A stretch of 49,608 nucleotides of DNA, taken from positions 1-49,608 of IMG/VR virus record IMGVR_UViG_3300033981_000316; one strand, given 5' to 3'. Positions 26,655 to 35,099 of the stretch are shown here, in pieces. A program made the translations under genes and the position numbers. Numbering within the stretch: the first letter of the stretch is position 1; every line of letters begins with the position of its first letter. The notes under the pieces were generated by a model. That model did not search any database, had not been told where the DNA came from, and saw nothing but the letters and a program-made list of their open reading frames with translations. The stretch comes from a virus.

Positions 26655-28856
26655 TTATTTTATATTTTTAAATGGTGATTTTTTAAATACCGAACCATTT
26701 GTTAATCTACCGTTATTACCCATGTGCCTAAATGGACTACTATTTAATTTAAACAAATTTTCTGACTTTTGCAAGTTTTTAGCGGCATCATCCATTATAG
26801 TTCTTCTTGCATATCCCCTATTAGATTGTTGCACTCTCATAAATGCAACTAATGCTGTAAATGCTACAAGTCTATCCACGTTCAGACCATCTGTATATTC
26901 TTGCATCTCTTTGAGTAACATTGGATCTGGAATTCTTTCTATACCATATTTAGTCTTAACAATTGTACCATCCGGTTTTGTAACTGTATCTAACTCCTCC
27001 TTACAATATTCAATAGCATAACTTAATAAGTGACCTTTAAATAAATTACCAGTATTTCTCCAACCATACTCTTGGTATACGTTAGTATTAGCACCTAGAT
27101 CCTTTAAAAACATGATCTGACTCTTTGGTACAAGATACCTTTGTTTTTTCTTAGATATCATGTATTGTATAAATAAAGAGATGTTACTTTCTATTAGTGC
27201 CCAGGCATTATACCATTCTATTATTAGCTCTAACTTCTGATGTGTTTTATTTATATCATCATATCTACCACACCATGATGCAACAATTTTATCTTGTTCT
27301 ATATATGTTTCTGTTTCTACACCCGTATGTCTAGTTACTTGTATAGGGGCTTTCATTACAAATATAGAACACAATGAATCTGATGTAGTTGTCTTACCTT
27401 CTGATACAGGGTCAATAGAAGCATAATACTGTCCGAACTCTGGATCCTTAACCGGTCTTTCCCATACAACAAGAGTACCTGTTTTATCTTCTAATTTTTT
27501 AGATACGGGAAACTGCATGATGGGCAGCTTATTAGTTTCCTTAACTTTTGGCTTTCCATTCTCATCATAGAATATATCTAAGAATTCATATGCATATTCT
27601 TTCTCATCTATTCTTCTCTGCTGTGCTGCTACCAGATGTGTTGGGAATACAGAGACTGATCTATGTGCAAATGCTTCTTCAATATTTCTAGGGTGCTGAG
27701 ATATTCTTAACTGGTAGTCTTCTGGAGATAAATCTTTCTTCCACTGTTCAAATTGATTCTCAAGTGCAACTAATGCTTCTTCTACAAGTGAATTACCATA
27801 TTGATCTATATGTGGTGGCATAGACCATTGCTCAGGAATAAACAATCCTGAGAGACCTTCTGTTCCTTTGCTATCTATCAAGTTTGTTTCTACCGCATAG
27901 ATATCTTTAGATGTAGGGTTTAGAATCATATCCTTAAGGGGATTACACTGAGATAAATCTCCTACTGATCCTGCAGCTATAAACATACCAGTAGTAATTA
28001 AACCAGATCTCATTGCTGGCCTCATATACTCATATGTTTGATCCATCTTTGGTGCAATACCAGCCTCCTCATGGAAGAAGAATTTTACTGGACCCCCTAC
28101 ACCATTTGTAGGATCTTTCTCAAATGACATGCCCTGCATTGTACCTTTGAGACCTACTTCATTTTTTCTATCTCCCTTTCTTACTTCAATCTTTTGCTGC
28201 CACATCATTACCTTATGTGGTGTCATTGGTCTATACCATGCGGTATGCTCATTTAAGAAAGCAGCATATTCATCTAAGAACTTCCATGAACCTTTCTCAT
28301 TTATATAGTCTTTAAGACTTGCTCCTATCTTTAAAGTAACCCCAGATTCAAACCAAATCTGATTTAATAGTTTGGCCATGTGAAAATAAGAAGATGCTAT
28401 CTGTCTTTTTTTTAGAATAGCTACATGCTTATAGTTGAGCTCTGCCAATAGTTCATAGAGGGCCATGTGATACTGGGCGTCACGTATTTTAGCAAAGTCA
28501 AAAATTTGTTGTTCTTTATCAAATATTGGTAAGAAGTTAAGCCACATGTAGTAATCTCTTGTAAGGTACCAGGTGTTTTCTCCTGACTTATAGATAACTC
28601 CTCTTCTACATCTAAGTTTTTGATCATCCCAGTAATTGATAAAATCTTTGGATTTAAAGGGTGCGTCACAATAGTATCCATTGTCTCTAAACTTTCTTGA
28701 TTCTGTATTAAATAGTAAGCTAGTTTCATCAAATTTATATTTACCGGGTTCATCAAAAATATCTCTTACAAACTTAGAAAATTCCTCTCTTGAGGAAAAG
28801 TCTGTAATAGTCCAATTTCCATTATCATAGGTTGGTATATTTTCAAATATTTCCAT
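26655..28856 (-). CDS. terL: Terminase large subunit, crAss type (733 aa)
   Basis: ATPase: a degenerate Walker A, KKRQIASS at 149-156, and Walker B with catalytic glutamates, KFFFHEEAG at 258-266. Nuclease: YYASIDPVSEGKTTTSDS, with D482 as a probable metal ligand in an RNase H-like domain, and later LVAFTALVAFMRVQ near the C-terminus. It pumps DNA into the procapsid through the portal and cuts concatemers. Long N-terminal and C-terminal segments around the motor are usual for this group. The ATG overlaps the stop of the 171-aa gene by one base. Confidence 0.93.
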   Translation of the reverse strand: MEIFENIPTYDNGNWTITDFSSREEFSKFVRDIFDEPGKYKFDETSLLFNTESRKFRDNGYYCDAPFKSKDFINYWDDQKLRCRRGVIYKSGENTWYLTRDYYMWLNFLPIFDKEQQIFDFAKIRDAQYHMALYELLAELNYKHVAILKKRQIASSYFHMAKLLNQIWFESGVTLKIGASLKDYINEKGSWKFLDEYAAFLNEHTAWYRPMTPHKVMMWQQKIEVRKGDRKNEVGLKGTMQGMSFEKDPTNGVGGPVKFFFHEEAGIAPKMDQTYEYMRPAMRSGLITTGMFIAAGSVGDLSQCNPLKDMILNPTSKDIYAVETNLIDSKGTEGLSGLFIPEQWSMPPHIDQYGNSLVEEALVALENQFEQWKKDLSPEDYQLRISQHPRNIEEAFAHRSVSVFPTHLVAAQQRRIDEKEYAYEFLDIFYDENGKPKVKETNKLPIMQFPVSKKLEDKTGTLVVWERPVKDPEFGQYYASIDPVSEGKTTTSDSLCSIFVMKAPIQVTRHTGVETETYIEQDKIVASWCGRYDDINKTHQKLELIIEWYNAWALIESNISLFIQYMISKKKQRYLVPKSQIMFLKDLGANTNVYQEYGWRNTGNLFKGHLLSYAIEYCKEELDTVTKPDGTIVKTKYGIERIPDPMLLKEMQEYTDGLNVDRLVAFTALVAFMRVQQSNRGYARRTIMDDAAKNLQKSENLFKLNSSPFRHMGNNGRLTNGSVFKKSPFKNIK

Positions 28857-29371
28857 TACTGATCATATGCCATTCCAATACCACCTCTTACTCTACTAGA
28901 TTGTTCTTCCTGTAGATCTTTATATGCACCTTTAAATGATGCTCTAATCTGTTCAAAGTTTTTAGCTGCAGCTACCAGAGAGTTAATATTACCATCTCTA
29001 CCATGTGAGATAGGTGTAGTCTCCATATACTTAGCTAATCTGTCTAACATGGATGCAATACCTTTATATGCTCTAGATGTAGGTGTTTCATACATTCTTT
29101 GGCAAAACTGTAAGGCTATAAATATATCCTGATCTTCTGTAGAGAACTCAGCATCTATCTGTTCAAGTATAAGTGACTCTTTATCTACTTCTGGTGTATA
29201 AAAGAATGGGTTCAAGTCTGGGTTAGGGCAAGTCATATAAAACAAGTATTGATATATCTTGATATAATTATCAGGATAATTATCCATAACATCTTTTAAT
29301 GCCTTTAATGTATAGCAATGTTCTGTTGGAATTACTTTACCATTCTGTATGTCAAATAGTTTTACAATCAT
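28856..29371 (-). CDS. Conserved protein just upstream of terL, small-terminase candidate (171 aa)
   Basis: Mostly helical and acidic at the N-terminus (MIVKLFDIQNGKVIPTEHCY), with LDRLAKYMETTPISHGRDGN and FEQIRASFKGAYKDLQEEQS towards a basic C-terminus. No small terminase is readily recognised by sequence in crAss-like phages, and this gene occupies the place where one is usually found, with coupled translation to terL. No helix-turn-helix is obvious, so the assignment is a positional hypothesis. Confidence 0.5.
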   Translation of the reverse strand: MIVKLFDIQNGKVIPTEHCYTLKALKDVMDNYPDNYIKIYQYLFYMTCPNPDLNPFFYTPEVDKESLILEQIDAEFSTEDQDIFIALQFCQRMYETPTSRAYKGIASMLDRLAKYMETTPISHGRDGNINSLVAAAKNFEQIRASFKGAYKDLQEEQSSRVRGGIGMAYDQ

Positions 29372-30201
29372 TTCTTTTTAATATTGTTTCTATTATCATG
29401 TAAATAATGCATAATAGCTGTTACTTCATCTTTTAAATATGGTATTTCCATTTGAACTACATCTTTAACAATTGGATCACCATTATCATCATAGCTTGTT
29501 AAAGGATACCCATATCTATCTTCCCCCTCTGTTTCAAATAGTATATGATGAATAAACATTCTTCCGGGTTGCAATTTAGGATTATGTTTTAGTATCATAT
29601 ACATGTAGATACTTAACTGTAAGCTGTAGTGATTAAAATTACAATCATCTAAGTTAGATATAGGAGGGAGTAATTTTTCAGAAACTCCCTCCCAATCTTT
29701 GTAAGATTCAGTCTTAATCTCTTTATTAGTTTTGTAATCAATAATATTTACTCTACCATTAACTACTTCTACGAGATCTGACTGACCACAGATGCCTGCT
29801 GATTTAAGATAAACCATATGCTCTGGATACACGCCTGGTTCTAATTTTTGTGAAGGTGCTGTCTTAATTCCATTTGCTAAATCATTAGGTTTAAACACTG
29901 GAACTGTAACACCTTCTCTTTCTATTGAAGCTAAAGAACATAAGTCAGCCTCTCTTTGATTATGATAAAATGTACCAAGAGTAACTGCTCTTTCTGATTC
30001 TGCATTCCAAATAGATATAATATCTTTTGGTGAAAAACCAAACCACTTAGATCTCTTATTCTTACAAACCTTTTTTGCTACTTTTTCAGCATCAAAAGGT
30101 TTTTTAAAATGAGATACAAGTGTAGTAACACTTATCCAATTAATCTCTGAGCCGTCATTGCTTTTATAGCTATGATCCTTGGCATTAAATACTATACTCA
30201 T
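29368..30201 (-). CDS. PD-(D/E)XK superfamily nuclease, RecB/Cas4-like (277 aa)
   Basis: The motif chain of RecB-like nucleases is visible: a histidine in GTFYHNQREADLCS (motif I region), G-Q-S-D-L-V-E-V with the catalytic Asp at about 141, then IIDYKTNKEI at about 152-161 supplying D-x-K, and YSLQLSIYMYMI as the Q-x-x-x-Y-like helix. This is a DNA exonuclease or end-processing enzyme family found near the packaging genes of crAss-like phages. It may trim DNA ends for recombination or packaging. Overlap with neighbours is 4 bases on both sides. Confidence 0.85.
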   Translation of the reverse strand: MSIVFNAKDHSYKSNDGSEINWISVTTLVSHFKKPFDAEKVAKKVCKNKRSKWFGFSPKDIISIWNAESERAVTLGTFYHNQREADLCSLASIEREGVTVPVFKPNDLANGIKTAPSQKLEPGVYPEHMVYLKSAGICGQSDLVEVVNGRVNIIDYKTNKEIKTESYKDWEGVSEKLLPPISNLDDCNFNHYSLQLSIYMYMILKHNPKLQPGRMFIHHILFETEGEDRYGYPLTSYDDNGDPIVKDVVQMEIPYLKDEVTAIMHYLHDNRNNIKKK

Positions 30202-30491
30202 AGTTTTTCTAATTCTTCTTCTTGTTCTTCAGTAATAATAGCTTGCCATTTACCTAATGGACATTCTGATGATAAAGATCTAGTTTTAAAGGCTAGTGAA
30301 CATCCACACTCATTACAGCATGGAGCCGTTCCTTTTACAGCACACTTTTTACCTTTATGTTGACATTCATCACAAATATCATATCTGAGTCTAGATATTT
30401 CTTCTACTGTCTCATCTCTAATAACAGAGTTTTTAATACCCTCAAATATTTGTGATCTATTTTGCCAGATTAGATTAAGTACATTTTTCAT
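30198..30491 (-). CDS. Zinc-ribbon protein (97 aa)
   Basis: Cysteines form ICDECQHKGKKC, then CCNECGCSLAFKTRS and a last cysteine in SSECPLGKW: a two-knuckle zinc ribbon with treble-clef look, a pattern common in small phage proteins. The N-terminal 35 residues are a helix (LNLIWQNRSQIFEGIKNSVI). Nucleic-acid or protein binding is the likely role; a transcriptional role cannot be excluded. The acidic C-terminus EEQEEELEKL overlaps the nuclease gene. Confidence 0.7.
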   Translation of the reverse strand: MKNVLNLIWQNRSQIFEGIKNSVIRDETVEEISRLRYDICDECQHKGKKCAVKGTAPCCNECGCSLAFKTRSLSSECPLGKWQAIITEEQEEELEKL

Positions 30492-30850
30492 TTATTCTTG
30501 TTTTTAAAAAAAGCTTCTCTTTTTTCTGTTTGATCTTGAATCTTAAGATTTAATTTCAATAGTAGTTCTAATTTATTTTCTAGTGCTTTCTTATTATGAT
30601 AAGCTTTAAATGTAGATGTGTCATGTTCTTTTAATATTCTTGATATCTTTTCTATTGATCCATATACCATCTTTGGTTTTGAAACAAAATGACCAAGACC
30701 CTCTATGTTTATTCTAGGATATTCTAAATTAGATAATAAACTTCTGACATCTTTGTAATAAAACTCTACTAAGTCTTCTACTAAATCCTTATCAATATTT
30801 AATTCTTCTGCAACTTCTTGATATATTCTTTTAGGCTTTCTGGGATTCAT
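30488..30850 (-). CDS. HU/IHF-like DNA-binding protein (120 aa)
   Basis: The arrangement matches the HU/IHF core: helices (KRIYQEVAEELNIDKDLVED; LVEFYYKDVRSLLSNL), then the beta turn YPRINIEGLGHFVSKPKMVY, where GLGHF corresponds to the G-x-G-x-F of HU, and a basic C-terminal helical tail. IHF-like subunits are known in crAss-like genomes close to packaging genes. It should bend DNA, for packaging or transcription. The DNA-binding arms are short and the C-terminus is extended by about 30 basic residues. Confidence 0.72.
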   Translation of the reverse strand: MNPRKPKRIYQEVAEELNIDKDLVEDLVEFYYKDVRSLLSNLEYPRINIEGLGHFVSKPKMVYGSIEKISRILKEHDTSTFKAYHNKKALENKLELLLKLNLKIQDQTEKREAFFKNKNK

Positions 30851-31208
30851 CTCCTAAAAATTTATAGTCTAATAAAATAGTACCTGTTGTCTGAATTTTT
30901 AAACTTGGATTTATCCGAATTAATTTTTTGTTTTCCTCATCTTTAACAACTAAGTTTGTTTTCTCAGCTTTATTTATACAGTTTCTCACAGTTTGTGGAG
31001 ACTTGAAAATAGGCTCTTCTTCTGAAGATGCATCATAACAAAAATGTGTTAATTCTATTGGCTCATTAAAACTTAGTAAGGTCAAGCAGTTAAGGTCAGA
31101 GTCACTTAAGTTGATTCTATTAATATAGCAGTGGGTAAGTATTTGAAACTTAACCACATCCCACTTAGGCATTCTTACACGCTTCTGTACTTGATTTACT
31201 ATAGCCAT
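30831..31208 (-). CDS. Winged-helix-like conserved protein (125 aa)
   Basis: A core KWDVVKFQILTHCYINRINL, then SDLNCLTLLSFNE, and KSPQTVRNCINKAEKTNLVV followed by a beta pair (DEENKKLIRINPSLKIQTTG) fits a winged helix with the recognition helix at PQTVRNCINKAE. I recall this gene as conserved next to the IHF-like gene in crAss-like phages. Its C-terminus overlaps that gene by 20 bases. It is a candidate late-gene or packaging regulator. Confidence 0.6.
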   Translation of the reverse strand: MAIVNQVQKRVRMPKWDVVKFQILTHCYINRINLSDSDLNCLTLLSFNEPIELTHFCYDASSEEEPIFKSPQTVRNCINKAEKTNLVVKDEENKKLIRINPSLKIQTTGTILLDYKFLGDESQKA

Positions 31209-31210
31209 GA

Positions 31211-31510
31211 CTAGCCTCTTTTAAGCTTTCTCTTTCCTTGATCTGCTGTATTAGACTCTTTATCAATATCAAAATCTGAACCTCTTTCTTCATCTGCTTC
31301 TTCTTGTTGAGGAGCCATCATCATAGCATACTGATATTGAATACTAGATCTTTTAAATCTTGCTTCATCAATTTTTAAAAGCATTTCTTCATAATCTAAT
31401 TGTGCTCTTAAATAAGGCATAGAAGTTTGATAAAACTCTAGCATTTTTTCTTTTTGCTCTTCTAACTGTTCAGGAGTTAGTTGCATTTCTGGTTGTTGGT
31501 TTGTTTCCAT
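31211..31510 (-). CDS. Coiled-coil acidic protein (99 aa)
   Basis: Residues 10-65 are a helical coiled coil (LTPEQLEEQKEKMLEFYQTS, then RAQLDYEEMLLKIDEARFKR), followed by an acidic disordered tail and a basic end (GKRKLKRG). It is the first gene of the packaging unit, right after the terminator at 31577-31608. I do not know its function; a helper of packaging or a structural linker is possible. Confidence 0.55.
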   Translation of the reverse strand: METNQQPEMQLTPEQLEEQKEKMLEFYQTSMPYLRAQLDYEEMLLKIDEARFKRSSIQYQYAMMMAPQQEEADEERGSDFDIDKESNTADQGKRKLKRG

Positions 31511-31536
31511 AAGACTTTAATTTATATTAGTTTACA

Positions 31537-31569
31537 CAAATATATATATAAAAAGTTTAAATAAAACAA
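31537..31569 (-). promoter_or_regulatory. Possible Bacteroidetes-type promoter upstream of the packaging unit
   Basis: On the minus strand TATATTTG (31537-31544) matches the host -7 consensus TAnnTTTG, with TTG at 31567-31569 upstream. The 22-base spacing is a little longer than the usual 19-20, so the match is only fair. Confidence 0.35.
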
Positions 31570-31576
31570 GTTTAAA

Positions 31577-31608
31577 TAAAAAAATCCAGGCATACTATAT
31601 ACCTGGAT
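31577..31608 (-). terminator. Intrinsic terminator after the lysis cassette
   Basis: Minus strand ATCCAGG, an 11-base loop, CCTGGAT, then TTTTTTTATTT. It separates the lysis genes from the packaging genes. Confidence 0.9.
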
Positions 31609-31636
31609 CACCTTACTTAGAGAAGTTTAAGTAATA

Positions 31637-31795
31637 TTATCTATTCTTAATGGTAAGATTTAATATAGTAAGTAAGTAAAAGTTTCTAGATATATCCATT
31701 TCAAAAGAAAAAATATCTAATGATGATAATCTTATTCTTATCATTATTTTATCCCACTGTTTTGTGGATGATTTCCAAGAGTTTCTAAATTTCAT
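31637..31795 (-). CDS. Small protein after the endolysin (52 aa)
   Basis: An ATG one base after the amidase stop opens a frame starting MKFRNSWKSSTKQWDKIMIR and ending in LLTILNLTIKNR. It is basic at the N-terminus and mixed hydrophobic later. It ends just before the terminator, so it lies inside the lysis transcript. No family is recognised. Its position suggests a lysis accessory, but translation itself is not proven. Confidence 0.5.
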   Translation of the reverse strand: MKFRNSWKSSTKQWDKIMIRIRLSSLDIFSFEMDISRNFYLLTILNLTIKNR

Positions 31796-31796
31796 T

Positions 31797-32444
31797 TTAT
31801 AGGTTTTTTAACATTTCTATTACTTTAGGATCTGGATACATATCACTCTTATCCTTTCTTACTGAATTATGTGTATATATTCCAGGAACCCCCTTAAAGG
31901 CTTCTCTATCTATTGCCCAGATTTCTGATCTGTAAGTCTTAGGAATATCATATGTTTCACATAAGTATTCTACTAATTGTCTTAAAGATTCAATCTGTGC
32001 ATCTGAATATTTGTACCAATATTTGGTACCTTTAAATGGTGTCTCAAGAGTTGTTACATTCTCTGGTTTAACCACACCATTTACATAGTTATAGTATTTA
32101 CCATTGCGGAATTTTAATGGTCCCCAATTACAAACTTCTATACCTACAGAAAGTTTATTTAAGTTTTGATATTTTGCACCGTTCTTAGTAAAGTCTTCTG
32201 AATCTATTCCTAAATGCCATGCCCAATGTTTAGATGAGAAGCATTGTACAATATCTCCATTTTCACCAATAACAAATGCAGTTGCTATTCTTGTATCATT
32301 ACTATTCCAGTACCGTGATACAGCTACTGCATTGCCTCCACCCGCTGTATGATGCAGATAGATTTGTGTCTTTTTAGACTCTTCAGCATAGAACTGATCT
32401 TTATCTAATCTTGCTTGAACAATTTTACTAATATCTAGTTTCAT
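31797..32444 (-). CDS. N-acetylmuramoyl-L-alanine amidase, endolysin (215 aa)
   Basis: Amidase_2/PGRP-type enzyme that cuts the bond between muramic acid and the stem peptide. Visible zinc-site elements are H31 in YLHHTAGGG, H192 in YTHNSVRKDK and D201 in SDMYPDP, with a central SVGIEVCNWG strand and the typical WAWHLGI segment. There is no signal peptide, so it needs the holin encoded just upstream to reach the wall. It is single-domain, without a cell-wall-binding domain, as usual for phages of Gram-negative hosts. Start overlaps the holin stop by one base. Confidence 0.93.
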   Translation of the reverse strand: MKLDISKIVQARLDKDQFYAEESKKTQIYLHHTAGGGNAVAVSRYWNSNDTRIATAFVIGENGDIVQCFSSKHWAWHLGIDSEDFTKNGAKYQNLNKLSVGIEVCNWGPLKFRNGKYYNYVNGVVKPENVTTLETPFKGTKYWYKYSDAQIESLRQLVEYLCETYDIPKTYRSEIWAIDREAFKGVPGIYTHNSVRKDKSDMYPDPKVIEMLKNL

Positions 32445-32941
32445 TAGTTCTTGATGTCTTTATAAGTGTCTGATGCGTCTTTTAGACCTTTTCTTAATTT
32501 CTTTACAGTATCACATGTTTTTTTAAGAACATTGTTACCTGTAATATCAAACCAGTTTTCATTAATAGATGCAAGTTCTATAATTGAGAATATACCAAGT
32601 AAAATATTAGTAAGAATAGCAGGCACTCCTATAACAAAATCAAAATTTAAAAACTTTAGCAGTCCATTGATAAATGGAGTTAATGCATAATAGTCCAAAG
32701 GAAAAACTACTCCTGCAGTAATATAATATCCTAAAGCTTTATATACATATCCTTGTCTAAGTATTCTTGACTTAAATACCTCTCTATATTTTCTATTAGT
32801 TTCTTTAGCAATTTTCTTAAGAGAAATTAATTTAACTACAGTATCTACAAAGATAATTAGCATTAGAACAAGAGCCATTAGCTCTATTGGTGCAAAGAAT
32901 GATGTGATTGACAAGGTTACAAGAGTTAATTTTGTTTTCAT
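32444..32941 (-). CDS. Holin (165 aa)
   Basis: Three or four membrane segments are visible: about 15-40 (FFAPIELMALVLMLIIFVDT), 68-95 (KALGYYITAGVVFPLDYYAL) and 100-126 (GVPAILTNILLGIFSIIELA), with a charged C-terminal tail rich in Lys/Asp. The architecture fits the phage holin families common in Bacteroidetes phages. It forms the inner-membrane lesion that releases the amidase. It lies between the u-spanin and amidase genes with 4-base and 1-base overlaps. Confidence 0.85.
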   Translation of the reverse strand: MKTKLTLVTLSITSFFAPIELMALVLMLIIFVDTVVKLISLKKIAKETNRKYREVFKSRILRQGYVYKALGYYITAGVVFPLDYYALTPFINGLLKFLNFDFVIGVPAILTNILLGIFSIIELASINENWFDITGNNVLKKTCDTVKKLRKGLKDASDTYKDIKN

Positions 32942-33426
32942 ATTGCAGGTATTTGAGCTTTAATCAGACGATATATAATATATAATATAATAATTATTAA
33001 CCATATACCGCCAATCCATGCCAGGAAGTTTACCCAACCCGGGATATATTTTATCTTTTCAGGCTTTAATGTTTTAGTTACTACTTGTGTTTTATAAACT
33101 GTATTACCAGGTACAAGTTTATAAATAGTATCTGTCTTAGCAATTACTTTGTATTTATTGTTCTTTATTCTAGCTTGGAGCTTAAGTATTGTTCCATCTT
33201 TTTCAGATAGTCTAGAAGCATAAACATTACCAAGAGAATCACAAAATAAAGTATCTTCTATAAATACAGTTTCTCCTGGGATTTCTATTGTGGTATCTTT
33301 ATATTGTATTACTGTAACTGTACTATCTTTTTGAGTACATAGTGGACAGTATTTAGCTAGTCTTTTTTCTAATGAACAAGAAGTAATAAATACTAATAGT
33401 AAAGAAACTACAAATAAATTTTTCAT
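32938..33426 (-). CDS. Unimolecular spanin (u-spanin) candidate (162 aa)
   Basis: An N-terminal lipoprotein signal with lipobox FITSC places a lipid at Cys17 in the outer membrane, and the C-terminal 34 residues hold a transmembrane helix (WVNFLAWIGGIWLIIIILYI) anchored by basic residues in the inner membrane. Between them lies a roughly 110-residue periplasmic span of beta/coil sequence. This double anchoring is the defining plan of u-spanins such as T1 gp11. It would fuse the outer and inner membranes after holin and endolysin have acted. It is directly upstream of the holin with 4-base overlap. Confidence 0.85.
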   Translation of the reverse strand: MKNLFVVSLLLVFITSCSLEKRLAKYCPLCTQKDSTVTVIQYKDTTIEIPGETVFIEDTLFCDSLGNVYASRLSEKDGTILKLQARIKNNKYKVIAKTDTIYKLVPGNTVYKTQVVTKTLKPEKIKYIPGWVNFLAWIGGIWLIIIILYIIYRLIKAQIPAI

Positions 33427-33686
33427 TATAATGTTGCTACCGTTAAATGTGCCACATATGCTTGATCAACAGTGTTCCAAACCATTGTTTTAGATACAAG
33501 GTATTTATCAGGATTAGCAGTAAAATATGCATCAATTTGATCTTTCATATTTGTTGCATTTAAATCTGAAAATACAATCTCATCACAATTGCTTAATTGT
33601 GATAGTGCTAGTCCTTGTAAAACTTTTAGTTGATATGGAAAGTTATTTCCTTTATTTCCATAATCTTTTAAATTTCCTACTGACAT
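33426..33686 (-). CDS. Short tag-bearing fibre/adaptor protein (86 aa)
   Basis: The first 26 residues, MSVGNLKDYGNKGNNFPYQL then KVLQGL, are nearly identical to the start of the 439-aa protein encoded just upstream, after which the two diverge completely. The remaining 60 residues (DEIVFSDLNATNMKDQIDAY onward) form a small alpha/beta domain. It looks like a short member of a set of proteins that attach to one virion site through the same tag. Function unknown. Confidence 0.6.
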   Translation of the reverse strand: MSVGNLKDYGNKGNNFPYQLKVLQGLALSQLSNCDEIVFSDLNATNMKDQIDAYFTANPDKYLVSKTMVWNTVDQAYVAHLTVATL

Positions 33687-33704
33687 AATTTCTATTTATT
33701 TTAA

Positions 33705-35024
33705 TTATCTACTTACTTCTTCCCAGTCTATTGATGCAAACACACTTTCACCACCTGATGTAGTTCCTACAGCAACTTCAATTACTAATTCATAAGCAGT
33801 GCTTGTAAATGAGTTTCTTTCTAACTGCGTTGCAAAAAGAGCTTCTTTTAAAATGTTTATGGTTGGAGATCCTTGATTAGAAGAATTTAAATATCCTTGT
33901 GCTAATACTCTACCACCCGCAGTAGATGTTCCTGTAAGATTATACTCTACAGCTGAATCAGCACCTGCAGAAACCCAAGCACCACCAGTTATAGTAGCTG
34001 ATTGCACAATTCTCCATGCATAGTTTTTACCATTACCAGTACCAAGTATTGATATTGCTGTTGCAATTACAACAGCATCTAGTTTACTTGCTGTTAATTT
34101 AATTCCTACTATAGGATAAAATGTTCCTGCAACAGCAAATGTTCTAGGTGTTGTAATTGGTGTACCAACAGCTTGTTGTCCACCTCTAAGTTCATATCCC
34201 CCTTCTGAAATTGCTGTAGAGCAAACTTGTTTTAATGTGCTACTATTTGCTGTAACTCCAGTATTTGTTATTTCATATCTAATTGGAAGAGATGCTGTAG
34301 TAATATAAGTTGATGTAACAAGATTGGCATGGTTAAACTTATGACATAATAAAAATACACCATCTATAATAAACCCAACTCTTACTGTTCCTTCACCTAA
34401 CCACTCAATATCCATAAATAATATTTGAGCTTTAGTAATATCTAGAACTACACCAGAGGGACCATTACCATCTAAAGTATCTACATTCCATGCAGATTGA
34501 TTTACTACAGTTTCAGTAACTACTCCAGTAACTAAACTTCTTTCTACAAAACTTAGTGTTTGGTTATTTAATTGAAGATATATTCCGTTACTAGTTCCAA
34601 AATAACCAACTCTTTGTCTTAAGTTAGTTTGAGCAGGAGCCATCACAAATGTATTAAAAACTAAAAGTGATTTTCCAGGTTGATAGGAAAATACTTTAAG
34701 GGTTTCTCTTAATACTTGTGAGCCACTTGTAGTATTTACATTTAAGTTTACTAGTCCTTCATTTGCACTAAATACAGCAGCACCTCCACTAGCAGTAGAT
34801 GTTGCCCATAAACCATTATCTTTATATCTATGAGATGAATCAAATAATGTCAAAGGACTAGAAACTCTTTGCCTTCCAAAGGCATCAATAGCCATTGAAT
34901 TGGCATTTGTAATGTTACCGGTTACTATACTACTATTAATAGTATCTAACCCTTGCAACATTTTCAATTGCCAAGGAAAATTATTCCCTTTATTCCCGTA
35001 ATCTTTTAGGTTGCCTACTGACAT
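33705..35024 (-). CDS. Tag-bearing virion fibre/tip protein (439 aa)
   Basis: Starts with the MSVGNLKDYGNKGNNFPWQL tag shared with the 86-aa protein. Residues about 45-250 contain DAFGRQRVSSPLTLFDSSHR and NLRQRVGYFGTSNGIYLQLN, a beta-domain signature I recall from virion proteins of many environmental tailed phages. The C-terminal 150 residues are Thr/Ala-rich beta sequence. It is likely a surface appendage of head or tail. It is 18 bases from its downstream neighbour. Confidence 0.6.
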   Translation of the reverse strand: MSVGNLKDYGNKGNNFPWQLKMLQGLDTINSSIVTGNITNANSMAIDAFGRQRVSSPLTLFDSSHRYKDNGLWATSTASGGAAVFSANEGLVNLNVNTTSGSQVLRETLKVFSYQPGKSLLVFNTFVMAPAQTNLRQRVGYFGTSNGIYLQLNNQTLSFVERSLVTGVVTETVVNQSAWNVDTLDGNGPSGVVLDITKAQILFMDIEWLGEGTVRVGFIIDGVFLLCHKFNHANLVTSTYITTASLPIRYEITNTGVTANSSTLKQVCSTAISEGGYELRGGQQAVGTPITTPRTFAVAGTFYPIVGIKLTASKLDAVVIATAISILGTGNGKNYAWRIVQSATITGGAWVSAGADSAVEYNLTGTSTAGGRVLAQGYLNSSNQGSPTINILKEALFATQLERNSFTSTAYELVIEVAVGTTSGGESVFASIDWEEVSR

Positions 35025-35056
35025 GATTATGTGTTTTTATAGATTATTAAATATAT

Positions 35057-35081
35057 TGCCGGGACAATAAATGCCCCGACA
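35057..35081 (-). terminator. Hairpin after the 156-aa fibre gene
   Basis: Minus strand TGTCGGGGC pairs with GTCCCGGCA (nine pairs including two G-U) with an ATTTATT loop. The following sequence is AT-rich but lacks a clear U-run, so termination may be partial. Confidence 0.5.
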
Positions 35082-35099
35082 AAAGTATTTTAACATCTA

